Source: Tsuneonella suprasediminis
Lineage (GTDB): Bacteria; Pseudomonadota; Alphaproteobacteria; Sphingomonadales; Sphingomonadaceae
Reading direction: 5' to 3'
NCBI RefSeq assembly: GCF_003605755.1
Contig: NZ_RAHJ01000022.1
Location: 186,001 to 250,000, forward strand
Length of the DNA stretch: 64,000 bases
Shown: one piece after another, positions 1 to 7,695 of the stretch
How positions within the stretch are numbered: the first letter of the stretch is position 1
How the letters are laid out: the number at the start of each line of letters is the position of its first letter
The notes under the pieces: model-generated
Databases searched by the model: none
Told to the model about the DNA's origin: nothing
The model's input: the letters and a program-made list of their open reading frames with translations, nothing else
Made by a program: the position numbers and the translations under genes

Positions 1-412
1 CGGTGCCGTTGCCGACAGCGGCATCTTCCCAGAAGGCGCGGATTTCATACACCACCGGGATGCCCAGCTTGCGCCCGGCGCGCAGCGCGGCCAGCCCGCA
101 CAGTGCGGGCGAATGCGCGTGCAGCACATCGGGGCGCCAATCCTGCGCCACGCGCTCGATAGCTTCCGCCAGCCGAGCGACTTCGCGCAGTTCGCGCAGC
201 CCAACGGGGCCACCGGCATCGCCTGTGGCCCGGTGGAACAGCAACCCGTCGGCCACTTCGGCTGGTGGCCCATCCGCCTTGTGCCTTAGCCCGGTGATAC
301 CGCGCACTTCCAGCCCGCTGGCAGCCTGCGCGGTCATGATCGCGCGTGTGCGGAAGGTATAGCCGCTGTGGAGCGGCAATGAATGGTCGAGGACATGTAG
401 AACTCTGGTCAT
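1..412 (-). CDS. Exosortase A-associated glycosyltransferase (N-terminal part, runs off window)
   Basis: This is the N-terminal 137 codons of a GT4-type glycosyltransferase; the rest lies beyond the left edge. The product begins MTRVLHVLDHSLPLHSGYTF, which closely resembles the start of the exosortase/PEP-CTERM-associated glycosyltransferase family (TIGR04063 type). The DVLHAHSP segment is the usual donor-fold strand of the N-terminal GT-B Rossmann domain. The expected role is transfer of a sugar onto an exopolysaccharide or lipid-linked glycan at the inner face of the membrane. It is divergent from the small ORF and O-ligase gene at 534-2074, which supports an exosortase-A locus. The catalytic C-terminal domain is not visible, so substrate cannot be inferred. 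Confidence 0.8.
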   Translation of the reverse strand, partial: MTRVLHVLDHSLPLHSGYTFRTRAIMTAQAASGLEVRGITGLRHKADGPPAEVADGLLFHRATGDAGGPVGLRELREVARLAEAIERVAQDWRPDVLHAHSPALCGLAALRAGRKLGIPVVYEIRAFWEDAAVGNGT

Positions 413-533
413 GGTCAGACTATCTCACGATAGCCTTAACGCCGCGTCAACTGCCTGCTGTTATCGGGTGCGACAATGGACCGGAATCGTCCCGTCCACA
501 TTGCGAGAAGTCCAGGGAGCAGTTGATAACAGC

Positions 534-680
534 ATGATCGACCTGTTCGCTCTGGCGCTGACGCACGGTCTGCTGCTGCTGATGGGTTTGCGGCTGGCGA
601 TGCGCGACGATCTCGATGCCGATCCGCCGCCGCCATCGCTTCCGCAAGACGACGGGCCGGAAGAGAGCGCCGCGCCGTGA
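534..680 (+). CDS. Small hydrophobic protein coupled to the O-ligase gene
   Basis: A 48-residue protein starting MIDLFALALTHGLLLLMGLR, with one likely membrane segment (residues 3-22) followed by an acidic, proline-rich tail. I do not recognise a family. Its TGA stop overlaps the GTG start of the O-ligase gene (GTGA at 677-680), so translation is probably coupled. Size, hydrophobic N-terminus and coupling argue that it is real even though it is short. It could be a membrane-anchored accessory to the ligase; this is inference from position only. A longer reading from upstream is possible but has no better start. Confidence 0.55.
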   Translation: MIDLFALALTHGLLLLMGLRLAMRDDLDADPPPPSLPQDDGPEESAAP

Positions 681-2074
681 CCGACCTCGCGCTGCTGCTG
701 TTCATCGTCGCGTTTCTGGTGCTGGGGCTGAAACGCTCCTTCATCTGGGTGCTGCTCTATATCTATATCGATACACTGGCGCCGCAGACGATTGGCTGGC
801 GCTTCGTCGCGGCGCTGCCGGTGTCGCTGATCGCGTTCTGTGCTGCGTTTGGCGGGTGGCTGCTGGTCGATAACAAGAAAGGCGCGCAGTTCGCGTTTCG
901 CCAATGGTTGCTGGTGGCGCTGCTGGCCTATTGTGCGTTCACTACGTTCGGGGCCGATTTCCCGGCAGAGGCCGCGCACAAGTGGAGCTGGGTGTGGAAG
1001 GCGCTGCTGTTCGCGATATTCGTGCCGCTGACTCTGACGACACGCCTGCGATTCGAAGCGGTGCTGTTGACGATGGTCCTGACAGCCGGAGCGATCATCA
1101 TCGACGGCGGGATGAAAACCGCAACCGGCGGCGGCGGATATGGCGTGCTATCGCTGTTCGTGAACGACAATTCGGGGATGTACGAAAGCTCGACCATCTC
1201 CACCGTTGCCATCGCTATCATCCCTACGATCCTGTGGCTGGTGAAATACGGCACGATCTTCCGGCCCGACTGGCGAGTGAAGACCTTTGCCGGGGCGCTG
1301 ATCTTTTCCTGTCTGTTGATGCCCATCGGCACGCAGGCGCGCACCGGTCTGCTGTGCATCGCGCTGCTCGGCATACTGATGCTGCGCGATACCAGGCGGC
1401 GGTTCCTCTATATCGCCGGGGCCGGTCTGCTGGGCATGGCGGCATTGCCGTTCGTGCCGCAGAGCTACTGGGACCGGATGAACACCATCGAGGATCACAA
1501 GGAAGATGAATCCGCGTCCACCCGACTGGCGGTGTGGCAGTGGACTATCGACTATGCCGCCGAACATCCGCTGGGTGGCGGGTTCGATGCCTATCGCGGC
1601 AATTCGTTCACCTATCGGATGCCGCAAAGAGTCGACGATGGCACCGGCGAATCGGTGCGGATGACGACCGTGACCGACAAGGGCCGCGCCTATCACTCTG
1701 CGGTGTTCGAAATGCTGGGAGAGCAGGGGTATCCTGGCATTACCCTGTGGCTGTGGATTCACGCGCTCGGCCTGTGGCAGATGGAACGCATCCGGCGGCG
1801 CTGGCGCGGGCGGACGGCAGAGCATGAAGCATGGCAGGCGCCGCTGGCCGTGGCGTTGCAGTTCGGGCAGGCGATCTATCTGCTCGGCTCCCTGTTTCAG
1901 GGGATCGCCTATCAGCCGTTTATCCTCACGCTGGTGGGGGTGCAGTGTGCTTTGTGGACATATTGCAAACGCACCGATTCGCAGAAACCCGAATCGCCCC
2001 GCGCTGCTCAGCGGCGGCGGCGTGCCCGTGCAGGCCAGAATGCCGTAGCGGCACAGGCAGGCGCGTTGCGTTAG
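677..2074 (+). CDS. Putative O-glycosylation ligase, exosortase A system-associated
   Basis: A 465-residue polytopic membrane protein with many hydrophobic segments, including a run from residues 3 to 130, and a large periplasmic-type loop around residues 270-360 containing the WaaL/O-ligase style stretch HPLGGGFDAYRGNS. The N-terminal pattern matches the exosortase-A-associated O-antigen-ligase-like family (TIGR03097). Family members are thought to transfer a lipid-linked glycan to an acceptor at the periplasmic face. The GTG start at 677 overlaps the stop of the preceding small gene by 4 bases. The C-terminal 35 residues are basic and probably cytoplasmic. The precise acceptor is unknown. 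Confidence 0.8.
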   Translation: MTDLALLLFIVAFLVLGLKRSFIWVLLYIYIDTLAPQTIGWRFVAALPVSLIAFCAAFGGWLLVDNKKGAQFAFRQWLLVALLAYCAFTTFGADFPAEAAHKWSWVWKALLFAIFVPLTLTTRLRFEAVLLTMVLTAGAIIIDGGMKTATGGGGYGVLSLFVNDNSGMYESSTISTVAIAIIPTILWLVKYGTIFRPDWRVKTFAGALIFSCLLMPIGTQARTGLLCIALLGILMLRDTRRRFLYIAGAGLLGMAALPFVPQSYWDRMNTIEDHKEDESASTRLAVWQWTIDYAAEHPLGGGFDAYRGNSFTYRMPQRVDDGTGESVRMTTVTDKGRAYHSAVFEMLGEQGYPGITLWLWIHALGLWQMERIRRRWRGRTAEHEAWQAPLAVALQFGQAIYLLGSLFQGIAYQPFILTLVGVQCALWTYCKRTDSQKPESPRAAQRRRRARAGQNAVAAQAGALR

Positions 2075-2134
2075 GGCCAATCATGCGCCTATGAAGCCGC
2101 CAACATACCACGGCTTCGAAAAGAGGAGAGGCGC

Positions 2135-2584
2135 ATGTCCCCGCAGGAAATCCAGGCGAAAGTCGGCGAAACCATCGCGACCAGCGAATGGGTCGAAATT
2201 GGCCAGGACCGGATCGACAAATTTGCCGATGCGACCGGCGATCATCAGTTTATCCACGTCAATCCGGATATGGCGAAGATGACTCCGTTCGGGGGCACGA
2301 TCGCGCATGGGTTCCTGACGCTGTCGATGATCCCCTATCTTGGTGCCAATTCGGATATGCCGCAGATCGACGGCGTGAAAATGGGCATCAATTATGGCGG
2401 CAACAAAACGCGGTTCATCAACCCCGTTCGTTCCGGCAAGCGCATTCGCGGCATCTGGAAACTGGTGGAAATGGTCGAAAAACGGCCCGGCCAGTGGCAG
2501 CAGACCGCCGAAATCACCATCGAGATCGAAGGCGAGGAAAAGCCCGCTCTGATCTGCGAATGGATCACCCAGATCTTCGTCTGA
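2135..2584 (+). CDS. MaoC-family (R)-specific enoyl-CoA hydratase
   Basis: A 149-residue single hot-dog domain protein. The MaoC signature is present: D36 and H41 in the ATGDHQFIH stretch, then the GTIAHGF turn with H58. These correspond to the Asp/His pair that adds water to trans-2-enoyl-CoA, giving (R)-3-hydroxyacyl-CoA. Length is normal for the family (about 150). A clear GAGGAG ribosome site precedes the ATG. It lies just upstream of a thiolase on the same strand and about 3.7 kb from a PHB depolymerase, so a role in acyl-CoA or PHA precursor metabolism is plausible but not proven. Confidence 0.85.
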   Translation: MSPQEIQAKVGETIATSEWVEIGQDRIDKFADATGDHQFIHVNPDMAKMTPFGGTIAHGFLTLSMIPYLGANSDMPQIDGVKMGINYGGNKTRFINPVRSGKRIRGIWKLVEMVEKRPGQWQQTAEITIEIEGEEKPALICEWITQIFV

Positions 2585-2690
2585 ACCGATCCGCGCGCCT
2601 GTGCCCGTGGGTGATCGGGCGCGCGAAACTCATTTGCCTGATCTGAGCCTAAGGTCCGGCAATTCGCACTTCGCAACAAAGGAATACTCC

Positions 2691-3869
2691 ATGTCACGTG
2701 ATGCAGTGATCGTATCCACCGCCCGTACCCCGATCGGCAAGGCCTATCGCGGTGCGTTCAATGCCACTCCGGGCGCTACGCTCGGCGCCCTTTCGCTCGC
2801 TCCGGCCATCGAACGTGCCGGTATCGAAGCGGGCGAAATCGACGATGTTATCTGGGGTTCTGCGCTGCAGCAGGGTGCACAGGCGGGCAATTTGGGCCGT
2901 CAGGTCGCACTGCGCGCCGGGTGCCCGGTGACGGTTTCGGGCATGACCATCGATCGCCAGTGCTCCAGCGGGCTGATGACTATCGCCACTGCGGCCAAAC
3001 AGGTGGTGATGGACCGGATGGACATCGTTGCTGCCGGTGGGCAGGAATCGATCAGTCTGGTGCAGACGCCTGAAATGCGGGTGATGCCCGATCCCGAACT
3101 GCTGGCGATGCACGGCGCGATTTACATGCCGATGTTGCAGACCGCGGAAACGGTCGCCAACCGTTACGGCATCAGCCGCGAACGGCAGGACGAATACGCG
3201 CTGTCCAGCCAGCAGCGTACCGCCGCCGCGCAGCAGGCCGGGATTTTCGACGACGAAATCGTCGAAGTGACCCGCACGATGAAGGTGCAGAACAAGGAAA
3301 CCGGCGAAATTTCCGACAAGGAAATCACGCTGAAGCAGGACGAAGGCAATCGCCCCTCGACCACGCTGGAAGGGCTTTCCAGCCTTCAGCCGGTGATCCC
3401 CGGCGGTTCGATCACGGCTGGCAACGCCAGCCAGTTGAGCGATGGCTCTGCGGCAGTTGTCGTGATGGAAGCGGGCGTGGCGGCGAAGAAGGGCCTGACC
3501 CCGATGGCGCGCTATGTCGGTATGGCTGTCGCCGGGACGGAACCCGATGAAATGGGCATCGGCCCGGTATATGCCATTCCCAAGCTGCTCGACCGGTTTG
3601 GGTTGAAGATCGACGATATCGGTCTTTGGGAACTGAACGAAGCGTTTGCCGTCCAGGTGCTGTACTGTCAGGACAAGCTGGGCATCGACGGTGCGAAGCT
3701 CAACGTCAGCGGCGGCTCGATCTCCATTGGCCATCCCTATGGCATGACTGGCGCGCGCTGCGTTGGCCACGCCATTCGCGAAGGCAAGCGTCGCGGCGAA
3801 AAGTATGTCGTGGTGACCATGTGTGTCGGCGGCGGTATGGGTGCAGCGGGCCTGTTCGAAGTCCTCTGA
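2691..3869 (+). CDS. Thiolase-family acetyl-CoA acetyltransferase
   Basis: A 392-residue type II thiolase. The nucleophile is C91 in DRQCSSG, the catalytic histidine is H348 in GHPYG, and the second cysteine is C378 in the [11 protein letters not shown]-terminal motif. Start 2691 was chosen over an in-frame codon at 2601 because it has an AAAGGA site about 6 bases upstream and gives the normal [14 protein letters not shown] family N-terminus. It either condenses two acyl-CoAs or cleaves 3-ketoacyl-CoA; biosynthetic and degradative members are hard to tell apart by eye. It follows a MaoC hydratase and is closed by a good terminator. Confidence 0.9.
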   Translation: MSRDAVIVSTARTPIGKAYRGAFNATPGATLGALSLAPAIERAGIEAGEIDDVIWGSALQQGAQAGNLGRQVALRAGCPVTVSGMTIDRQCSSGLMTIATAAKQVVMDRMDIVAAGGQESISLVQTPEMRVMPDPELLAMHGAIYMPMLQTAETVANRYGISRERQDEYALSSQQRTAAAQQAGIFDDEIVEVTRTMKVQNKETGEISDKEITLKQDEGNRPSTTLEGLSSLQPVIPGGSITAGNASQLSDGSAAVVVMEAGVAAKKGLTPMARYVGMAVAGTEPDEMGIGPVYAIPKLLDRFGLKIDDIGLWELNEAFAVQVLYCQDKLGIDGAKLNVSGGSISIGHPYGMTGARCVGHAIREGKRRGEKYVVVTMCVGGGMGAAGLFEVL

Positions 3870-3891
3870 CGCACCAACAGCAAGGTAATAC

Positions 3892-3932
3892 GCGCAGCGC
3901 CCCGGCCCGCCCGGTGGCGCTGCGTTCTTTTT
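3892..3932 (+). terminator. Intrinsic terminator after thiolase
   Basis: The inverted repeat CGCAGCGCC (3893-3901) and GGCGCTGCG (3916-3924) forms a 9-bp stem followed by TTCTTTTT. It ends the hydratase/thiolase transcription unit. Confidence 0.8.
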
Positions 3933-3949
3933 GGGGCGGGCGGCGGCGG

Positions 3950-4504
3950 TCAGCCCATCAGCCAGTCGCCCATCAGGCGTCCGGGCAGGAATGCAAACCC
4001 GGCGGCCACCACCAGACTGATGTAAAGAATGACCATCGAACGTTTGTGAGCGCGTACATTACCGCGACGAATGTTCCACACCGCCCGCGGGATGGTCACC
4101 AGCGTGAGGATCGACAGCGCATGGATCGGGCTGAAGCTTCCGCCCAGCAATCCGGTTAGCGCGAAGCTCGACAGCGCTGCGCCCAGCATCATGATGCCCC
4201 AGATCCGGCCCAGCATTTTGTGGCGGCGGTCACCCTTGCGGTTCAACAGGATCCACCCGCCCAGCGGGATCGCGGGGACAGCACAGACCAGATGAATGGT
4301 CAGCCAAAGGTGAGGGATGTGCGGGGCAATCGTTACCCGATCGGGCGCGGCGGCCAGACGTGCGATCGCAACGGCACATGCAACGCTCATCCCGGCAATC
4401 ACGATCATCGCGCCCCAACGCACGGCCTGTGCCGAACGGCCCGGCAAGGCGGCCTCTGCACCGGCAGCGCGGCTGGAATGTGTGGGTGTGGGAGAGGGAG
4501 TCAT
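3950..4504 (-). CDS. DUF2306-like membrane protein
   Basis: A 184-residue integral membrane protein with about four to five hydrophobic segments: near residues 30-50, 65-90, 105-130 and 150-180. The RKGDRRHKMLGRIWG and VRAHKRSM stretches, basic and histidine-containing, resemble those of the DUF2306 family, a heme- or ubiquinone-type four-helix membrane fold of unknown function. The ATG at 4504 has an AAGGA-like site upstream. It is divergent from the LytTR regulator gene, and LytTR regulators often control an adjacent membrane gene, so this could be its target; that is inference. Confidence 0.7.
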   Translation of the reverse strand: MTPSPTPTHSSRAAGAEAALPGRSAQAVRWGAMIVIAGMSVACAVAIARLAAAPDRVTIAPHIPHLWLTIHLVCAVPAIPLGGWILLNRKGDRRHKMLGRIWGIMMLGAALSSFALTGLLGGSFSPIHALSILTLVTIPRAVWNIRRGNVRAHKRSMVILYISLVVAAGFAFLPGRLMGDWLMG

Positions 4505-4643
4505 GGCAGTCCTTCGTGCATCGGATGGTTTCGATGGCACCGGCAATGCCACCGGCCCGTTGACGGGCAATCGCGATTGCACGAACGCGCACTGCATTTC
4601 GCAGGCTGGCCTTCGCTGGTGCAGACTGTACAGCTGGCGAAGC

Positions 4644-5492
4644 ATGAACGGGACGGGCATTTTGGCGGACATTCTTCCAGACAGAGGCAGACTGGCGCGT
4701 GAAATCGCGTTGATGGGTGCTGCTGCACTGGCGATGGCGCTGCTGGCACCATTTGGAATGGATGCGATGTCGTTCGGCGCCCGCCTGTTTGTATGGCTGG
4801 TGTTTGCGATTGGCGGATATCTTTGTTTTCGCCCAGTGGTGGCGGGCGGGATCGCACTGTCCGGACACACCGGCTTGCCGCTCTGGCTGGGGCTGGCGCT
4901 CGCTACGGTGCTGGCATCGTTTCCGACGACGCTGATCGTTGCGGGTACGCTCTATGGCTGGCAGCTTGGCGAGATGCGGCTCGATCGGCTTGCGGCGCTT
5001 TATACCAATGTCGTGGTGGTGGGGGGACTGTTCACCGCATTGCAGGTCTTGCTGCGGCGAAACAGCCCGGTGGCGGAGGAAAGCGTCTCACCGTGTGATA
5101 GGGATCGCGGCACCGCGCATGCTGATATGGAGGCTTCACCGTCTCTGCCTGTTCGGGAAGAAGCGCCATCGCCCGATCCGGCGCGTCTGATTTTCGACAA
5201 GCTGCCTCCTGCCTTGGGGGAGAATGTGCTCTACCTTGAAAACGAAGATCATTATCTGCGGGTCCACACCGACAGGGGCGACGCGCTGATCCTGATGCGA
5301 ATGGGCGATGCGGCAGAGGCGCTGCGCGGAATCGACGGGGCGCGCGTTCACCGTGGTTGGTGGGTTGCGCGCCGGGCGGTCAGCGGCACAACCAGACAGG
5401 GGCGGGCGATCCGTCTGCAACTGGTGGATGGGCGCGAAGTGCCGGTCGCACGCAGCATGGTCGAGGAACTACGCCTCGCAGGCTGGTTCTAG
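4644..5492 (+). CDS. Membrane-anchored LytTR-family transcriptional regulator
   Basis: A 282-residue protein with four hydrophobic segments in residues 20-140 and a LytTR DNA-binding domain at about residues 190-282 (ENVLYLENEDHYLRVHT, then HRGWWVARRAV and a C-terminal EVPVARS). There is no receiver domain, so it belongs to the membrane-bound, kinase-independent LytTR type. DNA binding would occur at the cytoplasmic face of the inner membrane. Start 4644 is preferred because the hydrophobic domain begins soon after it. An in-frame ATG at 4503 would overlap the start codon of the divergent DUF2306 gene. The signal sensed is unknown. Confidence 0.8.
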   Translation: MNGTGILADILPDRGRLAREIALMGAAALAMALLAPFGMDAMSFGARLFVWLVFAIGGYLCFRPVVAGGIALSGHTGLPLWLGLALATVLASFPTTLIVAGTLYGWQLGEMRLDRLAALYTNVVVVGGLFTALQVLLRRNSPVAEESVSPCDRDRGTAHADMEASPSLPVREEAPSPDPARLIFDKLPPALGENVLYLENEDHYLRVHTDRGDALILMRMGDAAEALRGIDGARVHRGWWVARRAVSGTTRQGRAIRLQLVDGREVPVARSMVEELRLAGWF

Positions 5493-5545
5493 GAGGGGGC
5501 TGACGTGGAGGTTTATTAATTCAGCCTATGCCGTGCAATCACGGC

Positions 5546-5560
5546 TGTTACCGCGTAACA
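5546..5560. promoter_or_regulatory. Inverted repeat upstream of DUF4126 gene, possible operator
   Basis: TGTTAC-CGC-GTAACA is a perfect 6-3-6 inverted repeat lying 33 bases before the DUF4126 start codon. TetR-family operators commonly have this form. No regulator gene adjoins it, so the binding protein is unknown. Confidence 0.4.
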
Positions 5561-5592
5561 TCGTGGATCGGGCGCTGGCGGAGGAGGGGTCG

Positions 5593-6264
5593 ATGGGAAT
5601 TATCGAGATTCTGGGTATAGCCGGATCGGTCAGTCTGCTGGCCGGGTGGCGCCTGTATCTGTGCATCTTCGCCACTGGTGCGGCGATGCGCTGGGGGCCG
5701 TTGCCGTTGCCCGAACATCTCACCGCGCTGGACGTGCTGGCTAACCCGTGGGTCATGGGCGTTGCTGCGCTCGCTGCGCTGATCGAACTGCTGACAGACA
5801 AGATTGCCTGGCTCGACAGCGCATGGGATGCAGTGCACACGCTTGTCCGTCCGATTGGCGGTGCGATGCTGGCGCTGGCGATTGTCGATCCATCCGATCC
5901 AACCACGCAAGTGATCGCGTTCATACTGGGGGGCGCCGGGGCGCTGGCCAGCCATGCCAGCAAGGCGGGTACGCGCGCGGTTATCAACGCCAGCCCCGAA
6001 CCGGTCAGCAATCTTGCCGCTTCGCTTGCCGAAGATGTAGTGATCGGCGGGTCGCTGGTGCTGGTCTATGCCTTTCCGGCGATTGCCGCATTGGTGGCCG
6101 TGGCGCTGCTGGCGCTGGCGATCTACCTCACGCTGATGGCGCGGCGGGTGATCCGCAAGCTATTGGGTCGCAAGGGGCGAGGTGAGACGGTGCCGGTCAG
6201 GACAGCGCCGGTCAGCGCAGGCGATCAGGATGCCGGGCCCAACGCAGGGCCTGACGCGGGATAG
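5593..6264 (+). CDS. DUF4126 family membrane protein
   Basis: A 223-residue protein with several hydrophobic segments (about residues 5-30, 45-68, 85-105, 110-130, 150-180). The sequence around LTDKIAWLDSAWDAVHTLVRP, with the preceding NPWVMG region, is characteristic of DUF4126. Family function is unknown. The final 35 residues are a basic cytoplasmic segment followed by a proline/glycine-rich tail. The ATG at 5593 has a GGAGGAGGGG site and the inverted repeat at 5546-5560 lies just upstream. The gene is convergent with phaZ, with only 5 bases between the two stop codons. Confidence 0.75.
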   Translation: MGIIEILGIAGSVSLLAGWRLYLCIFATGAAMRWGPLPLPEHLTALDVLANPWVMGVAALAALIELLTDKIAWLDSAWDAVHTLVRPIGGAMLALAIVDPSDPTTQVIAFILGGAGALASHASKAGTRAVINASPEPVSNLAASLAEDVVIGGSLVLVYAFPAIAALVAVALLALAIYLTLMARRVIRKLLGRKGRGETVPVRTAPVSAGDQDAGPNAGPDAG

Positions 6265-6269
6265 CAGCC

Positions 6270-7523
6270 TCAGGCCACTTGTTTGAGCTGCGCCTTGCTC
6301 TTCCTGGCGTGTTTGGCGATGAATTCTTCGACTACTGGCGCGATTTTGGTGCGCCAGCGGCTGCCATTGAAAATGCCATAGTGCCCGGCCCCTTCGGCCA
6401 GCAGATACTGCTTCTTCGATTTGGCGAGGCCCGTGGCCAGATCGAGCGCGGCCTTGGTCTGGCCGATACCTGAAATATCGTCCCGCTCGCCTTCGACTGC
6501 CAGTAACGCGGTCTGGTCGATCGCGCCGAGATCGACCGCTTTGCCACGATGGACGAATGTTCCGTTGGGCAGCGAATGCTTTTGGAACACTTCCTCCACT
6601 GTCTGGAGATAGAATTCGGCGGTCATGTCGCAGACCGAACGGTATTCGTCGTAAAATGCCTTGGTCAGATCGGCGCTGGCATCGTCGCCTGCGGTGAGAT
6701 GTTTGAACATCTCGTAATGGCTCATCAAATGGCTGCCGAGGTTCATGCTCATGAAACTGGCGAGCTGCATGAAGCCGGGATAGACCCGCCGCCCGTGCCC
6801 CGGATACTGCATCGGCACGGTGGCGATCACTGTCTGGCGGAACCATTCGATTGGCCGCTCCATCGCCAGATCGTTGACCGTTGTGGGCGAACAACGGGTG
6901 TCGATCGGGCCGCCCATCATCGTCAGCGTCGCAGGGGTCGCCGGGTTTTTCGCAGCGTTCATCACGGCCGTGGCTGCAAGCGCGGGCACCGAAGGCTGGC
7001 ACACCGCGATCACATTCGCGCCCGGTCCGATATATTCGAGGAAGTCGATGATATAATCGATGTAATCGTCCAGATCGAAGCTGCCTTCGCGCATGGGAAC
7101 CATCTTCGCATCGGCCCAGTCGGTGATATACACCTCGCTATGTTCGAGCATCCGCTCGACCGTGCCGCGCAGCAGCGTGGCATAATGGCCGCTCATCGGA
7201 GCGACGATCAGCACTTTGGGCGATGAATCGTCCAGCCCGTCGTGAGTAAAGCGGAGAAGATCGCCGAACGGTTTGTTCAGCACGATCGATTCGATCACCG
7301 CGTGGGGTTGTCCACCGGCATTGACTGCATCGATCCCGAATTCGGGTTTGCCACGCGACTGCGTAGCGTGGGCGAACACTTCCAGTGCGCTCGCCGCAGT
7401 GGGGCCGAGCCCGAAATAACCCATCGGATTGGCGGGATTTCCCAACATTTCCGAAGCGATCGAAGCCCATGCGCTGGCTCCGTTCAGCCATGCCCGTTGC
7501 ATCTCGTGTGCGTGATAGAGCAT
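6270..7523 (-). CDS. phaZ: Intracellular polyhydroxyalkanoate (PHB) depolymerase
   Basis: A 417-residue alpha/beta-hydrolase that breaks down stored polyhydroxybutyrate granules in the cytoplasm. The MLYHAHEMQR N-terminus and overall length fit the Ralstonia PhaZ1-type intracellular family. The nucleophile is a cysteine, C175 in VCQPSVPA, in place of the serine of a normal lipase box; this is typical of the family. A catalytic histidine probably lies in AEGAGHYG near the C-terminus. The gene stands alone on the minus strand and is divergent from an ABC exporter. The 15-bp palindrome at 7609-7623 in the shared upstream region may be its regulatory site. Confidence 0.92.
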   Translation of the reverse strand: MLYHAHEMQRAWLNGASAWASIASEMLGNPANPMGYFGLGPTAASALEVFAHATQSRGKPEFGIDAVNAGGQPHAVIESIVLNKPFGDLLRFTHDGLDDSSPKVLIVAPMSGHYATLLRGTVERMLEHSEVYITDWADAKMVPMREGSFDLDDYIDYIIDFLEYIGPGANVIAVCQPSVPALAATAVMNAAKNPATPATLTMMGGPIDTRCSPTTVNDLAMERPIEWFRQTVIATVPMQYPGHGRRVYPGFMQLASFMSMNLGSHLMSHYEMFKHLTAGDDASADLTKAFYDEYRSVCDMTAEFYLQTVEEVFQKHSLPNGTFVHRGKAVDLGAIDQTALLAVEGERDDISGIGQTKAALDLATGLAKSKKQYLLAEGAGHYGIFNGSRWRTKIAPVVEEFIAKHARKSKAQLKQVA

Positions 7524-7608
7524 TGGTATTCTCCTGCCGTTGCGGCGTTGTTATCGCGCCACTGGCGCCTTTGCCCGAACCGAGGGTATGGTGCCTGCGT
7601 TCGGGTCA

Positions 7609-7623
7609 TTGTGCAATGCACAA
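7609..7623. promoter_or_regulatory. Palindrome upstream of phaZ, possible PhaR operator
   Basis: TTGTGCA-A-TGCACAA is a perfect 7-1-7 palindrome 86 bases upstream of the phaZ start codon and 73 bases upstream of the divergent ABC gene. PHB-responsive PhaR repressors of alphaproteobacteria bind TGC/GCA-type inverted repeats. The assignment to PhaR is inference from motif and neighbour. Confidence 0.45.
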
Positions 7624-7695
7624 TATTGGGCGTCGTTCCGGAATATCCAGTGTACCAGTGGATTTCGCCGCAGGGTGAGCTTATGTGCGGCGTCG

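Noticed and set aside
904-1509. 201-codon plus-strand frame inside the O-ligase gene
   Set aside because: Out-of-frame shadow with Arg/His-rich composition; the ligase frame has clear membrane helices.
2694-3770. 358-codon minus-strand frame opposite the first thiolase
   Set aside because: Its product is His/Arg-rich without motifs, and the plus strand encodes an intact thiolase with all catalytic residues.
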